A stretch of 15,499 bases of DNA, from positions 1 to 15,499 of the forward strand of contig CAZRBG010000100.1 of the NCBI GenBank assembly GCA_964598225.1, in the 5' to 3' direction. The position numbers and the translations under genes were made by a program. Origin of the DNA: SG8-4 sp964598225. Its GTDB lineage: Bacteria > Planctomycetota > Phycisphaerae > Sedimentisphaerales > Anaerobacaceae. Positions 8,701-15,499 of the stretch are shown here, in pieces (positions within the stretch are counted from its first letter, which is position 1; every line of letters starts with the position of its first letter). The notes below the pieces were generated by a model. It ran no database searches, was not told the DNA's origin, and worked only from the letters and a program-made list of their open reading frames with translations.

Positions 8701-10245
8701 CTATTTGTCGGAAAGCATTTTATCTTCCCAATACTTCAGGTATTGCTGTGGTGTAATGTTAGGATCGAGGCCCCGTCTCTTCATGCGCGGCTCATAAAAC
8801 CTCTTCATAAATTTCTTGCGAACATTTTCCGCGATCGCGGGATCCTCGCGATTTCTGCCGTGGTCGTCTGTTTCTACAATCCATTCTTGCAGGATCCCGC
8901 GCATTTGCTTAAGTTGTCGCCGGTAGCTGGGATCGCAAGCCAGATTGTTGATTTCGTGCGGGTCCTTCTCCAGATCGTAAAGCTCCTCAAAAGGTCTGGC
9001 CTCGGCCATGAATTTGGTCTGAGCCGGAGTCAGTTTGCCCTGCTCATACAAGACTTCCATCAGGGTCAGGACCGGCAGAACCAGTCTTGGCACTACATTT
9101 ATTTGTATGTACGGCTGATTCGGGCGAAAGTTTCGGAGATACTTGAGTTTCCTCGTTCTTATGCAACGGACGTGGTCATAAGTCTCATCTATGCGGTCGC
9201 GGGCTGATACTATAAAGTCCCGCTCTTCGACATTTCGGCCCCAAAAAGAACGCCCCTGCATATAATCGGGCACCCCGGTACCTGCCATTCTCAAAGTCGT
9301 CGGCAAAAGATCAATTCCGCTTATGAGATCGTTATCGACCGTGCCGGGCTTGATATGCCCCGGCCAACGAACAACCAGCGGAATATGGATGCCGCCGTCG
9401 TAAAGGTACTGTTTACCTCTGACGTGGGGACGGCCGTGGTCGGAGAAGAAAAATACGATGGTATTTTTTTCTAAGTGGTCATTTCTCAGGCGTTCCAGCA
9501 CTTTTCCGACCTTTCTGTCGAGGATCTGGATGTATTCGAGATAGTTGGCCCAATCTCTTCTGGCCAGAGGGTGATCCGGGTAATACGGGGGGAGCCGGAC
9601 CAGATCAGGGTCGATGGGGTTTCTGCGGTCTCTCGCGAAGCCTCTGTGCGTTTCCCCGAAGTGAACCTGTGCGAAGAAAGGCTGGCGGGGCTTTCTGTCT
9701 CTCCAGTCCGTGCCGTCGAAGGGGTGCTCGGGGATTTGAAAATTACAGTCTATTTTGCCGCGTTTGTCCCAGTCCAGAGCGTGATTGTTGCACGTATAAT
9801 AGCCGGCTTGCCGAAAGAATTCCGTAGCGAATTTGACGTCGTCGGGCAGGGCGGGCAACTGTGGAGATCGGTGATGGTGTGCGCTTATCGTTGTCTGATA
9901 CATGCCCGTCAATATTGCTGATCGGCTTGCCGAACAAACAGGGGCCGTGCTGAAGGCGTTCGTGAACATCGTGCCGTCTGCGGCGAGCTTGTCAATGTTG
10001 GGAGTCTTGACCAGCGGCGTTCCGTAACAGCTAAGGTCGGGGCACAGGTCCTCGGCCACTATCCAGAGGATGTTCGGTCTTTCTTTTGCACCGCGTACTG
10101 CGTTCTCCGTAAGGAGTCTGTGGGACTGCGTTCCGGCAAGTGCGTGGCGCGAAACAGACGTTGCACCGAGAACGGAGAATACTCCCTGCTTGATGAATTT
10201 CCGCCGGTCTATTTCAGCTCGTATATTGTTATTAATATTGGACAT
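8701..10245 (-). CDS. Tat-exported type I sulfatase (SGSH/S1_8-like), 514 aa
   Basis: Hydrolyses sulfate esters or N-sulfates, probably from a sulfated polysaccharide, in the periplasm. The start is ATG 10245, with GGAAAG 10 bases upstream; the open frame to 10644 only overlaps the symporter gene. A twin-arginine signal is clear (DRRKFIKQG at 13-21, then a hydrophobic stretch to ALAG). The catalytic motif is C104-S-A-S-R108 followed by SAILTG. Cys104 would become formylglycine; Ala replaces the usual Pro of CxPSR. Metal and active-site residues: E65-D66, S268-DHG, K278. The context YQTTISAHHHRS resembles sulfamidase-like sulfatases, but substrate choice is uncertain. A C-terminal subdomain with FEELYDLEKDPHEINNLA is typical of the family. 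It follows the symporter by 32 bases and is followed at once by the XylR-like gene. An anaerobic or aerobic maturase must lie outside the window. Confidence 0.92.
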   Translation of the reverse strand: MSNINNNIRAEIDRRKFIKQGVFSVLGATSVSRHALAGTQSHRLLTENAVRGAKERPNILWIVAEDLCPDLSCYGTPLVKTPNIDKLAADGTMFTNAFSTAPVCSASRSAILTGMYQTTISAHHHRSPQLPALPDDVKFATEFFRQAGYYTCNNHALDWDKRGKIDCNFQIPEHPFDGTDWRDRKPRQPFFAQVHFGETHRGFARDRRNPIDPDLVRLPPYYPDHPLARRDWANYLEYIQILDRKVGKVLERLRNDHLEKNTIVFFFSDHGRPHVRGKQYLYDGGIHIPLVVRWPGHIKPGTVDNDLISGIDLLPTTLRMAGTGVPDYMQGRSFWGRNVEERDFIVSARDRIDETYDHVRCIRTRKLKYLRNFRPNQPYIQINVVPRLVLPVLTLMEVLYEQGKLTPAQTKFMAEARPFEELYDLEKDPHEINNLACDPSYRRQLKQMRGILQEWIVETDDHGRNREDPAIAENVRKKFMKRFYEPRMKRRGLDPNITPQQYLKYWEDKMLSDK

Positions 10246-10277
10246 AAGATAATGACTTTCCTTTTGAAATCGGGCTG

Positions 10278-11873
10278 TCATCCGAAATATACGTACGTTA
10301 CAATTATACATACAAAGAACACGGCTACCCAAACCCTGTGGTCGGCGTACCAGGGGCCGGAGCGTAATTTCCTGGGAGGTTTCAGCCTGAGTACGGCTAT
10401 CTGTTCTTTGCCGGGCGGGCTGGTGAGGTAACTCACTGCAAACAGCGTGGCCGTTGCTATCAGAAACAGCCAGATATTCAAATGATAAAAGTGCATGTTC
10501 ACGAGAAATTCGGGCATATAGTCTTTCAGAGGTTCTGCTGTTGTGGCCACCATGAGCCCCAGGCCCAGAAACAGTCCGGACGCCAGCGTGACCACCGCTC
10601 CGGCACGGTTCACCCGCTTGCAAAATATCCCGAAGATGAAGCACGCCACAAAAGGTGATGATATGTATGCGTAATATCTAAGCAGGTAGATATAGAGCAG
10701 GCCGAACTTGCGTATGTATGGCGCCCACAACATGCTTATCCCGAATATTACGCACCCCAGGGTCCTTCCGACCAGCACCAGTTCTTTGTCCGAGACATTC
10801 TTCTTGAATTTCTGATAGAAGTCGATCGTCACGATGCTACTCGTAGCGCAAAAGGCCGAATCCAGGGACGACATGATAGCGGCAAGTAGGCCCGCCAGGA
10901 CGAGGCCGGAAACCCCTACGGGCAGTATATTAAGGACCATTATCGAATACGCCTTGTCGGGTACGGCGTCGGGATAAAGGACTTTGGCCACAAGGCCCGG
11001 CAAAACAATAACGAACAAAGCCGCTATTTTAAGAAATCCTGCGAATATCCCTCCCATTTTGGCATGGAACTCATTCTTGGCTCCTATCGCTCTTTGCACG
11101 ACCTCCTGGTCGTTGCAGCAATAGAATATGGAGACCAGAGTGAGACCGAAAACGACGCTGGTCCAAGGCATATCCGGGGCCTCGACGTCCATAGGCTTTA
11201 GCAACTGGAACATGGACGGCTCAAGTGTGGATCGCAAAACATCCGATCCGCCGATCATGTGCAGCCCGACCGCCAGGGTCAGGCCGCCGCCGAAAACGAG
11301 CATGGCCGTCTGTATCGCGTCGGTATACACAACTGCGCTCAGACCGCCTATTACGGTATAGATCGACACCGCCAATCCTATGATGAGCACGCACGTAAAG
11401 ATCGAATCGATGCCCAGAAACTCGCTCAACACAAGGGCGCCCGCATAAAGAACGATCGAGATTCTCACTGCGATCAGAGTAATGATACTCAAAGCGGCGT
11501 AGATCATTCTGCTTTCCGGCCCATACCTTTTCTCGAGGAATTCGGGCATCGTATAGATACCCATCCTCAGGTAGATCGGGACGAAGAACAGCCCCATGAG
11601 CACAAAGCACATGCCCCCGATGAGTTGCGGGTTGGCAACAACAAGCCCCAACGCGAACGCACCGCCGGCCTGTCCGACGAATTGCGCGCTCGATATGCCG
11701 GTGCTGAACAAAGACGCTCCGATCACGGGCCAGGTAAGGTTGCGTCCCGCCAGAAAAAAGCCCTCTTTGGTCCCGGACTTGTCCTTGCCCTTCCAGATAC
11801 CAATCAGCATAACGGCCACGAAATAGACCAACACTATGCCAATATCTATCGGATTAGCCTGATATGTGCCCAT
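10278..11873 (-). CDS. Sodium:solute symporter (SSS/SGLT-like), 531 aa
   Basis: Inner-membrane sodium-coupled importer of a small solute, probably a sugar released by the neighbouring sulfatase. It has about 13-14 hydrophobic helices: the first at about 9-27, a FSTGISSAQFVGQAGG core at 56-71, and both regions that define the family, around 176-197 (GGLSAVVYTDAIQTAM) and 327-347 (AGLLAAIMSSLDSAFCATSS), the latter with the paired serines of the sodium site. The length and the C-terminal extra helix (about 510-529) fit SGLT-type members. ATG 11873 has no clear ribosome binding site; the 120 bases upstream are filled by two repeat families, so translation start and transcription may be unusual. 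The sulfatase starts 32 bases after its stop. Substrate is inferred only from context. Confidence 0.93.
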   Translation of the reverse strand: MGTYQANPIDIGIVLVYFVAVMLIGIWKGKDKSGTKEGFFLAGRNLTWPVIGASLFSTGISSAQFVGQAGGAFALGLVVANPQLIGGMCFVLMGLFFVPIYLRMGIYTMPEFLEKRYGPESRMIYAALSIITLIAVRISIVLYAGALVLSEFLGIDSIFTCVLIIGLAVSIYTVIGGLSAVVYTDAIQTAMLVFGGGLTLAVGLHMIGGSDVLRSTLEPSMFQLLKPMDVEAPDMPWTSVVFGLTLVSIFYCCNDQEVVQRAIGAKNEFHAKMGGIFAGFLKIAALFVIVLPGLVAKVLYPDAVPDKAYSIMVLNILPVGVSGLVLAGLLAAIMSSLDSAFCATSSIVTIDFYQKFKKNVSDKELVLVGRTLGCVIFGISMLWAPYIRKFGLLYIYLLRYYAYISSPFVACFIFGIFCKRVNRAGAVVTLASGLFLGLGLMVATTAEPLKDYMPEFLVNMHFYHLNIWLFLIATATLFAVSYLTSPPGKEQIAVLRLKPPRKLRSGPWYADHRVWVAVFFVCIIVTYVYFG

Positions 11874-11880
11874 AGTATTT

Positions 11881-11906
11881 CGTATTGACTATTGCGTACT
11901 GCGTAC
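11881..11906. repeat. Short repeat CGTATTG/TTGCGTAC units before the symporter
   Basis: CGTATTGACTATTGCGTACTGCGTAC contains GCGTAC twice and self-complementary GTAC cores. It lies 7 to 33 bases upstream of the symporter start, where a ribosome binding site would be expected. Function is unknown; it may be part of a dispersed repeat. Confidence 0.45.
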
Positions 11907-11910
11907 AAAT

Positions 11911-11978
11911 GGTGACCGATGAATAGTGTTTGGTGAATGGTAATTGGTTACTGGTTACCAATCACCATTCACCAATCG
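11911..11978. repeat. Imperfect palindromic repeat, copy 2 (GGTGATTGG-type units)
   Basis: This is the best copy of the family. The left arm at 11931-11950 (TGGTGAATGGTAATTGGTTA) and right arm at 11955-11974 pair at 18 of 20 positions around a 4-base loop. Extra diverged units extend it at 11911-11930. It lies between the CysD-like gene stop (11995) and the symporter start (11873), and could act as a transcript hairpin between the two. Confidence 0.75.
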
Positions 11979-11994
11979 CCGAACGCGGCACGAG

Positions 11995-12837
11995 TTACAT
12001 ATAGCCGAGTTTTCGCAGACGGTCCATCTGTGCTTCTTTGTCCTGCCGCCGGCCAGCCCGCTCGACGGTGTTCTCGAGATCCTGCTCCCAGGCCGGTACG
12101 CCTTCGGCGGCGATCAGGCTTGTTGTCTTGGCCCCGAGCGAACGGTAACCTCTTTCATAGAGACTGCAGTAAGGAATGCCGAAGTGCAACGTAGCGTCCC
12201 ACAGTGCTCGCTCCTTCCAGTGCAGGATCGGCCGCAAACGGGTATGAGCCGGTGAGAGGTCCTGCCCTTCGGCCTCTTCAATGTACGGGTCGTCCTTTCG
12301 GGCGGGCTGCTCGTCCCAGCGAATCCCCTGGAAGACTGCTTTTACATTATTCTCCGCGACATACGTGTTGAACACCACCGTCTTCATCAGGTGGTTGCCC
12401 ACGTAGGATTCGGCTTCGAATGGAAACTTGTCCAGATCAAGGCCGATACGCTTGATTTCCTCGCGGTTTCTCTCATTCAAATCGGCAACATTTACATCGG
12501 CGCCAAGTGTATGATTGGCGGCCTTCAAGACATCTTCGTTCCGGCCCCAGTCCAGCGCTATATTCCACTCTTTCGACCATCTGTGCAGAAAATCGTCGAT
12601 CTCCTCGAACACGTCGCCTTCGTCGATGGTGAAAGCCCTGGGCGTTTCAAGATTGTTTTCTTCGCAGAACTGTCTGCATATCCAGGTGGTAAGGGTGCTG
12701 TCCTTGCCGCCGGACCAGATAAGGCGCATATCTTCGGCATCGAATCGGTCGTAAGCCTGCCGGAAGATGTCCTTGGATTTTTCTATGTATTCTTTCAACT
12801 CCTCGATTCTGTCGGGTGCAAGCTGTGCGTTTGTCAT
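11995..12837 (-). CDS. CysD-like PP-loop ATP pyrophosphatase (PAPS reductase family fold), 280 aa
   Basis: Adenylate-handling enzyme of the PAPS reductase/CysD fold. The PP-loop is W41-SGGKDST. The C-terminus follows sulfate adenylyltransferase subunit 2 rather than CysH: QGIRWDEQPARK matches the GGARRDEEKSR region of CysD, and ERAGRRQD...MDRLRKLGY (259-279) matches its ER-GR--D...K--GYF tail. The CysH ECGxH catalytic cysteine motif and CC...CC cluster are absent; only C54, C58 and C224 occur. A CysN GTPase partner is not in the window, while a complete single-chain Sat lies two genes upstream, so a standard CysDN role is doubtful. The start at ATG 12837 is fixed by AAAGGAG 8 bases upstream. 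Palindromic repeats flank the gene on both sides. The fold is sure; the reaction is not. Confidence 0.8.
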   Translation of the reverse strand: MTNAQLAPDRIEELKEYIEKSKDIFRQAYDRFDAEDMRLIWSGGKDSTLTTWICRQFCEENNLETPRAFTIDEGDVFEEIDDFLHRWSKEWNIALDWGRNEDVLKAANHTLGADVNVADLNERNREEIKRIGLDLDKFPFEAESYVGNHLMKTVVFNTYVAENNVKAVFQGIRWDEQPARKDDPYIEEAEGQDLSPAHTRLRPILHWKERALWDATLHFGIPYCSLYERGYRSLGAKTTSLIAAEGVPAWEQDLENTVERAGRRQDKEAQMDRLRKLGYM

Positions 12838-12845
12838 GCACTTTT

Positions 12846-12852
12846 CTCCTTT
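12846..12852 (-). promoter_or_regulatory. Ribosome binding site AAAGGAG of the CysD-like gene
   Basis: AAAGGAG lies 8 bases before ATG 12837 on the minus strand and sets the start at MTNAQL. The longer open frame to 12894 would be translated from repeat DNA. Confidence 0.8.
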
Positions 12853-12853
12853 C

Positions 12854-12913
12854 AGTGATTGGTTATTGGGTACTGGTAACCGATCACCAACCACTAGTCA
12901 CCAGTCACCAATC
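12854..12913. repeat. Imperfect palindromic repeat, copy 3 (GGTGATTGG-type units)
   Basis: On the minus strand it reads GATTGGTGACTGGTGACTAG, then TGGTTGGTGATCGGTTACC, then the complementary units. An inner stem GGTTA/TAACC (12861-12865 and 12877-12881) and outer GATTGGT/ACCAATC arms are visible. It fills the space between the sulfatase-fold gene stop (12931) and the ribosome binding site of the CysD-like gene (12852). Confidence 0.65.
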
Positions 12914-12930
12914 CGACGTTATCCGCCCGA

Positions 12931-14148
12931 TTACAAAGTTATAAAAGGTTTCCAGGTTATCCTGGAATTGAGTTGTTTCTTCATGTGCTCGGTCGCTTCG
13001 GACGAAGCTGTAATGTTATTACGCTCTTGCGGATCCTTATCCAGATCGTACAGTTCCCAGGTGTCCGACTCCACGCGGTGAACGATTTTGAGGGTGTCCT
13101 CTTGATAGAAGTGCACGGGACGGTCCGTTTCTTTTATTTTGTGCGTCAGCTTGCCGATAGCTTCTCCGAAAACACCGTCGCCGGCATAGTCATCAAGAGG
13201 CAGCAACGCATGTCCGTGCCAGTTATCGAACAATTCTAGTCCGAACAAAGTTGCGATAGTGGGAGCGATATCCGCTCCGCTGGTCAGGGTATCGATGTTC
13301 TTGGCCTCTTTGGCCTGCGGATCATAAATAATTAGCGGAACATCAATGAGTTCGCAGTACATCTTGCCGTCATGAGACAGGCTTCCATGTTCGCCGAATT
13401 CATCGCCGTGATCGGCCGTGATTATCGCTACGCAGTCATCCAGAATTCCATGGCTTCCCAGAATACCGAAGAACTCTCTGACGTATCGGTCGACCTCCAC
13501 CACGTGAGCCTGATACAGCTTCTTGAGGGTCGCGATCTTCTCGGGTGCGGTGGCATCGCGAGGCAAGAGAACCTGCTTGAACAGGGCAAACATGTCCTTT
13601 TTGCTTAAATTCAGATCAGGGTCGATTTTCGCAACGTATTCCTCATCAGGCACGTATGGCTCGTGTACATCCATGTAATGGACCCATAAGAACAAAGGCT
13701 TATCTGCGACCTTTCCGGCTCGAGTTTCGAGCCAGCTATCGACCTTTTTATTGATGGCGTTACCTCTTATATACGGAACGAGATCGGTGACCTGCTCCTG
13801 CATGGAATCGTAGAAGTGATCCCAGCCCCTGTTCCAGCCCGCGTATTCCGAAAGATAAGCGTTGGAATGGAATGCCGCTGTGGTAACTCCATTCTGTTTG
13901 AGCACTTCGGAAACAAGCGTGCGTCTTGGCGAGAGTTGCTTCGGATCGCCATATTCAAGGAAGTAGCTTGATGCGAGGATACCGGGAAAGGAAGCCTGTG
14001 TGTAAGGGCCAGCCGCCTTGTTCCGGGTAAAAACCAGAGACTTGTCTTTCAGTGAATCAAGGAATGGTGTGAAGCCCAGATTATTTCCATACAAGCCTAA
14101 AACGTCTTTCCTCAATACGTCAATTGTCAACAGAATTACGTTCTTCAT
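12931..14148 (-). CDS. Alkaline-phosphatase-superfamily protein annotated as sulfatase, with Thr in place of the formylglycine Cys, 405 aa
   Basis: Cytoplasmic (no signal peptide) hydrolase or transferase of the sulfatase fold. It opens with TIDVLRKD (D10 and D15, metal-site region) and has VHYMDVHEPY (156-165) and ITADHGDEFGEHG (243-255) carrying D247, H248 and H254. The nucleophile region reads G47-PYTQASFPGI: there is no CxPSR, so formylglycine cannot be made. T50 is the best candidate nucleophile, as in phosphatase and phosphotransferase branches of the superfamily; similar Ser/Thr variants exist in archaeal 'sulfatases'. The C-terminal tail WELYDLDKDPQERNNI is sulfatase-like. It lies 47 bases after sat with no strong ribosome binding site. 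Neighbours suggest a role in sulfur or nucleotide metabolism, or in modification of a sulfated or phosphorylated glycan. The reaction is unknown. Confidence 0.82.
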   Translation of the reverse strand: MKNVILLTIDVLRKDVLGLYGNNLGFTPFLDSLKDKSLVFTRNKAAGPYTQASFPGILASSYFLEYGDPKQLSPRRTLVSEVLKQNGVTTAAFHSNAYLSEYAGWNRGWDHFYDSMQEQVTDLVPYIRGNAINKKVDSWLETRAGKVADKPLFLWVHYMDVHEPYVPDEEYVAKIDPDLNLSKKDMFALFKQVLLPRDATAPEKIATLKKLYQAHVVEVDRYVREFFGILGSHGILDDCVAIITADHGDEFGEHGSLSHDGKMYCELIDVPLIIYDPQAKEAKNIDTLTSGADIAPTIATLFGLELFDNWHGHALLPLDDYAGDGVFGEAIGKLTHKIKETDRPVHFYQEDTLKIVHRVESDTWELYDLDKDPQERNNITASSEATEHMKKQLNSRITWKPFITL

Positions 14149-14195
14149 CTATACTGTGGTTCTCAAAAAATACTTCTTTTTGATTTCTCTCCTGG

Positions 14196-15419
14196 CTACG
14201 CGGGTTTCAGGTAATACTGGGTAAGGATTTCGATGACCTCCGGCCGGCTGAACTCTTTTGGCGGCCTCTTTCCTTCGGAAAGCATTTTTCGCAGATCAGT
14301 GCCGCTAATCATCAATTTTTCCTGCTGGGAGTGCGGGCATGTCTTCATGGAGGCGATGCCGCCACATTTATAGCACCAGAAGGTCCTGTCGATCTTGAGC
14401 GGCTTGACATAAAGGTCGTTCTGCTCGAGCCTATCGAATATCGCTTGGGCATCAAATGTGCCGTAGTAATTTCCGACTCCAGCGTGATCCCTGCCCACAA
14501 TCATGTGGCTGCAACCGTAGTTCTGTCGGATGATCGCGTGAAGTAGAGCCTCCCGAGGCCCGCCATACCGCATCTCGAGCGGACAACTCTTCAATACCAC
14601 GCGATCCTGACGGTAATAGTTATCTAGCAAGGCTTTATAGCATTTCATGCGAATTTCGGCCGGTATATCCCCCTGTTTCAGCTTGCCGACGATTGGATGT
14701 ACAAACAGGCCGTCACAAATCTCAAGAGCAATCTTCGTCAGGTACTCATGTGACAGATGCATAGGGTTACGGGTTTGAAAAGCTGCGATAGTACTCCAGC
14801 CTTGCTTTCGGAACAGCTCGCGAACCTCGTTCGGCTGGGCAAACTCCGGGTACAACTTAAAGTATTCACGTCCGCTTAGAATTTGCACCGGCCCGCCAAT
14901 ATAGAATTCACCTTGCTCATAAATCTTCTGCACTCCTGGGTGTTCTTTATCTGCAGTGCCATAGACTTTCTGGGCCTCATTTCTTTTGTCATAAGGAAAT
15001 TTGTCATTAACGGTCATAACAGCCAACACTGTTTCTCGATTGTCAATGAGAGCAACTCTTCGGCCGTCTGGTATTTTATCGGCGAGGTTTTTGGAAACAG
15101 CGACAGTTACCGGAATCGGCCAGAGCACTCCATCTGACAGTCGCATCTCATTGACGACACTTTCGTAGTCAAGCTTGGTCATGAACCCATTAAGAGGACT
15201 GAACGCTCCTACACCAAGCATGAGCACATCCGATACTTCCTTGCTTGACAAGCACACATGTGGAAGGCTGTCAGCGCCCTCCAGCAAAACATCCTTAGCA
15301 TAATCGCTTTCGGCGAGCAGAGGTTTCAATATCCCTCCATGAGGCGGGACCAGGTTACTCTTACCTGGACGAACCTGCGACATTGCCTTTGAGCTTCTCG
15401 TTTGTTTTCTCTCGTGCAT
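14196..15419 (-). CDS. sat: Sulfate adenylyltransferase (ATP sulfurylase), single-chain, 407 aa
   Basis: Makes adenosine 5'-phosphosulfate and pyrophosphate from ATP and sulfate (or the reverse) in the cytoplasm. Motifs: LVPPHGG (23-29) at the usual N-terminus, the nucleotide-binding QTRNPMHLSH (215-224), GRDHAGVG (309-316), a zinc site C349-x2-C352...C361-P-H363, and MISGTDLRKML (370-380). Length and the zinc site match the homo-oligomeric enzyme of sulfate reducers and sulfur oxidisers rather than CysDN; no APS kinase domain is fused. ATG 15419 is chosen for GAGG 6 bases upstream; this gives about 20 extra residues before the conserved start, so ATG 15383 is a possible alternative. It starts 18 bases after the stop of the partial upstream gene, so the two are an operon. 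On its own it cannot distinguish assimilation, sulfation or dissimilation. Confidence 0.95.
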   Translation of the reverse strand: MHERKQTRSSKAMSQVRPGKSNLVPPHGGILKPLLAESDYAKDVLLEGADSLPHVCLSSKEVSDVLMLGVGAFSPLNGFMTKLDYESVVNEMRLSDGVLWPIPVTVAVSKNLADKIPDGRRVALIDNRETVLAVMTVNDKFPYDKRNEAQKVYGTADKEHPGVQKIYEQGEFYIGGPVQILSGREYFKLYPEFAQPNEVRELFRKQGWSTIAAFQTRNPMHLSHEYLTKIALEICDGLFVHPIVGKLKQGDIPAEIRMKCYKALLDNYYRQDRVVLKSCPLEMRYGGPREALLHAIIRQNYGCSHMIVGRDHAGVGNYYGTFDAQAIFDRLEQNDLYVKPLKIDRTFWCYKCGGIASMKTCPHSQQEKLMISGTDLRKMLSEGKRPPKEFSRPEVIEILTQYYLKPA

Positions 15420-15437
15420 CAAATACCTCGATGTCGC

Positions 15438-15499
15438 CTAATAGCCGGCCATCTCCAGCCGCCGTTTGAACATTTCTTCGCGGGCGTCAACTTCTTTGG
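15438..15499 (-). CDS. C-terminal tail of an unidentified gene upstream of sat (partial)
   Basis: The last 19 codons before TAG (15440-15438) read KEVDAREEMFKRRLEMAGY. The frame stays open to the window edge and ends 18 bases before the sat start, so it is very probably the preceding gene of the same operon. The tail, charged and ending in GY, is similar in character to the -RLRKLGYM end of the CysD-like protein in this window. That is too little to name it; APS kinase or another PP-loop protein are guesses. Confidence 0.5.
   Translation of the reverse strand, partial: KEVDAREEMFKRRLEMAGY

Noticed and set aside
10246..10644. N-terminal extension of the sulfatase frame by 133 residues
   Set aside because: It overlaps the end of the symporter gene in another frame, has Arg/Ser-rich sequence without domain features, and the Tat signal begins right after ATG 10245.
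11995..12837. Assimilatory PAPS reductase (CysH)
   Set aside because: The ECGxH catalytic cysteine motif and iron-sulfur cysteines are absent and the C-terminus matches CysD instead.
7475..12913. CRISPR array from the repeated GGTGATTGG units
   Set aside because: There are only three diverged palindromic copies, kilobases apart, with no regular spacers and no cas genes.

Overview
The window looks like accessory carbohydrate and sulfur metabolism DNA from an uncultured Planctomycetota bacterium, most likely class Phycisphaerae. This is inferred from family content: very large secreted LamG/discoidin proteins with the 'VDDFESYND' module, a Tat-exported type I sulfatase, an SGLT-like sodium:solute symporter and a XylR-type AraC regulator. 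There is no rRNA or marker gene to confirm it. Every recognisable gene is on the minus strand, so transcription runs from high to low coordinates. Coding density is high and the longest gene-free stretch is about 240 bases (7283-7524). I see no tRNA, rRNA or CRISPR array.

Right part (15499 down to 11995), sulfate-handling genes: the C-terminal tail of an unidentified gene at the edge; sat, a single-chain ATP sulfurylase with the zinc site of the dissimilatory type; a sulfatase-fold protein that lacks the formylglycine cysteine and carries a threonine there; and a CysD-like PP-loop ATPase that lacks the CysH catalytic cysteine motif and has no CysN beside it.

Middle part (11873 down to 7525), uptake and desulfation genes: an SSS-family symporter, a Tat-exported sulfatase 32 bases behind it, and a XylR-like regulator whose start lies within a few bases of the sulfatase stop. 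A reasonable reading is a sulfated-glycan utilisation unit that desulfates a substrate in the periplasm, imports the sugar and senses it. The sulfate-activation genes upstream may reuse or re-attach the sulfate, but that link is inference.

Left part (7282 down to 1), two tandem paralogous secreted multidomain adhesin/binding proteins. The first (1353 aa) is intact, with three LamG domains, a discoidin-like domain and a nested domain insertion. The second has the same C-terminal architecture behind a beta-helix-like N-terminus. It is broken by two single-base deletions (near 2451 and 287) and by an abrupt loss of homology at 53/54, where the outer sequence resembles an IS256-type transposon end. 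A convincing promoter with an inverted repeat in its leader precedes the intact gene.

Three copies of an imperfect palindromic repeat built from GGTGATTGGT-like units sit at three consecutive gene boundaries (about 7475-7528, 11911-11978, 12854-12913). They are the most striking non-coding signal. I did not find a clearly new defence or mobile system. The most unusual coding content is the combination of sat, a Thr-type sulfatase-fold protein and an orphan CysD-like protein upstream of a sulfatase/symporter unit.
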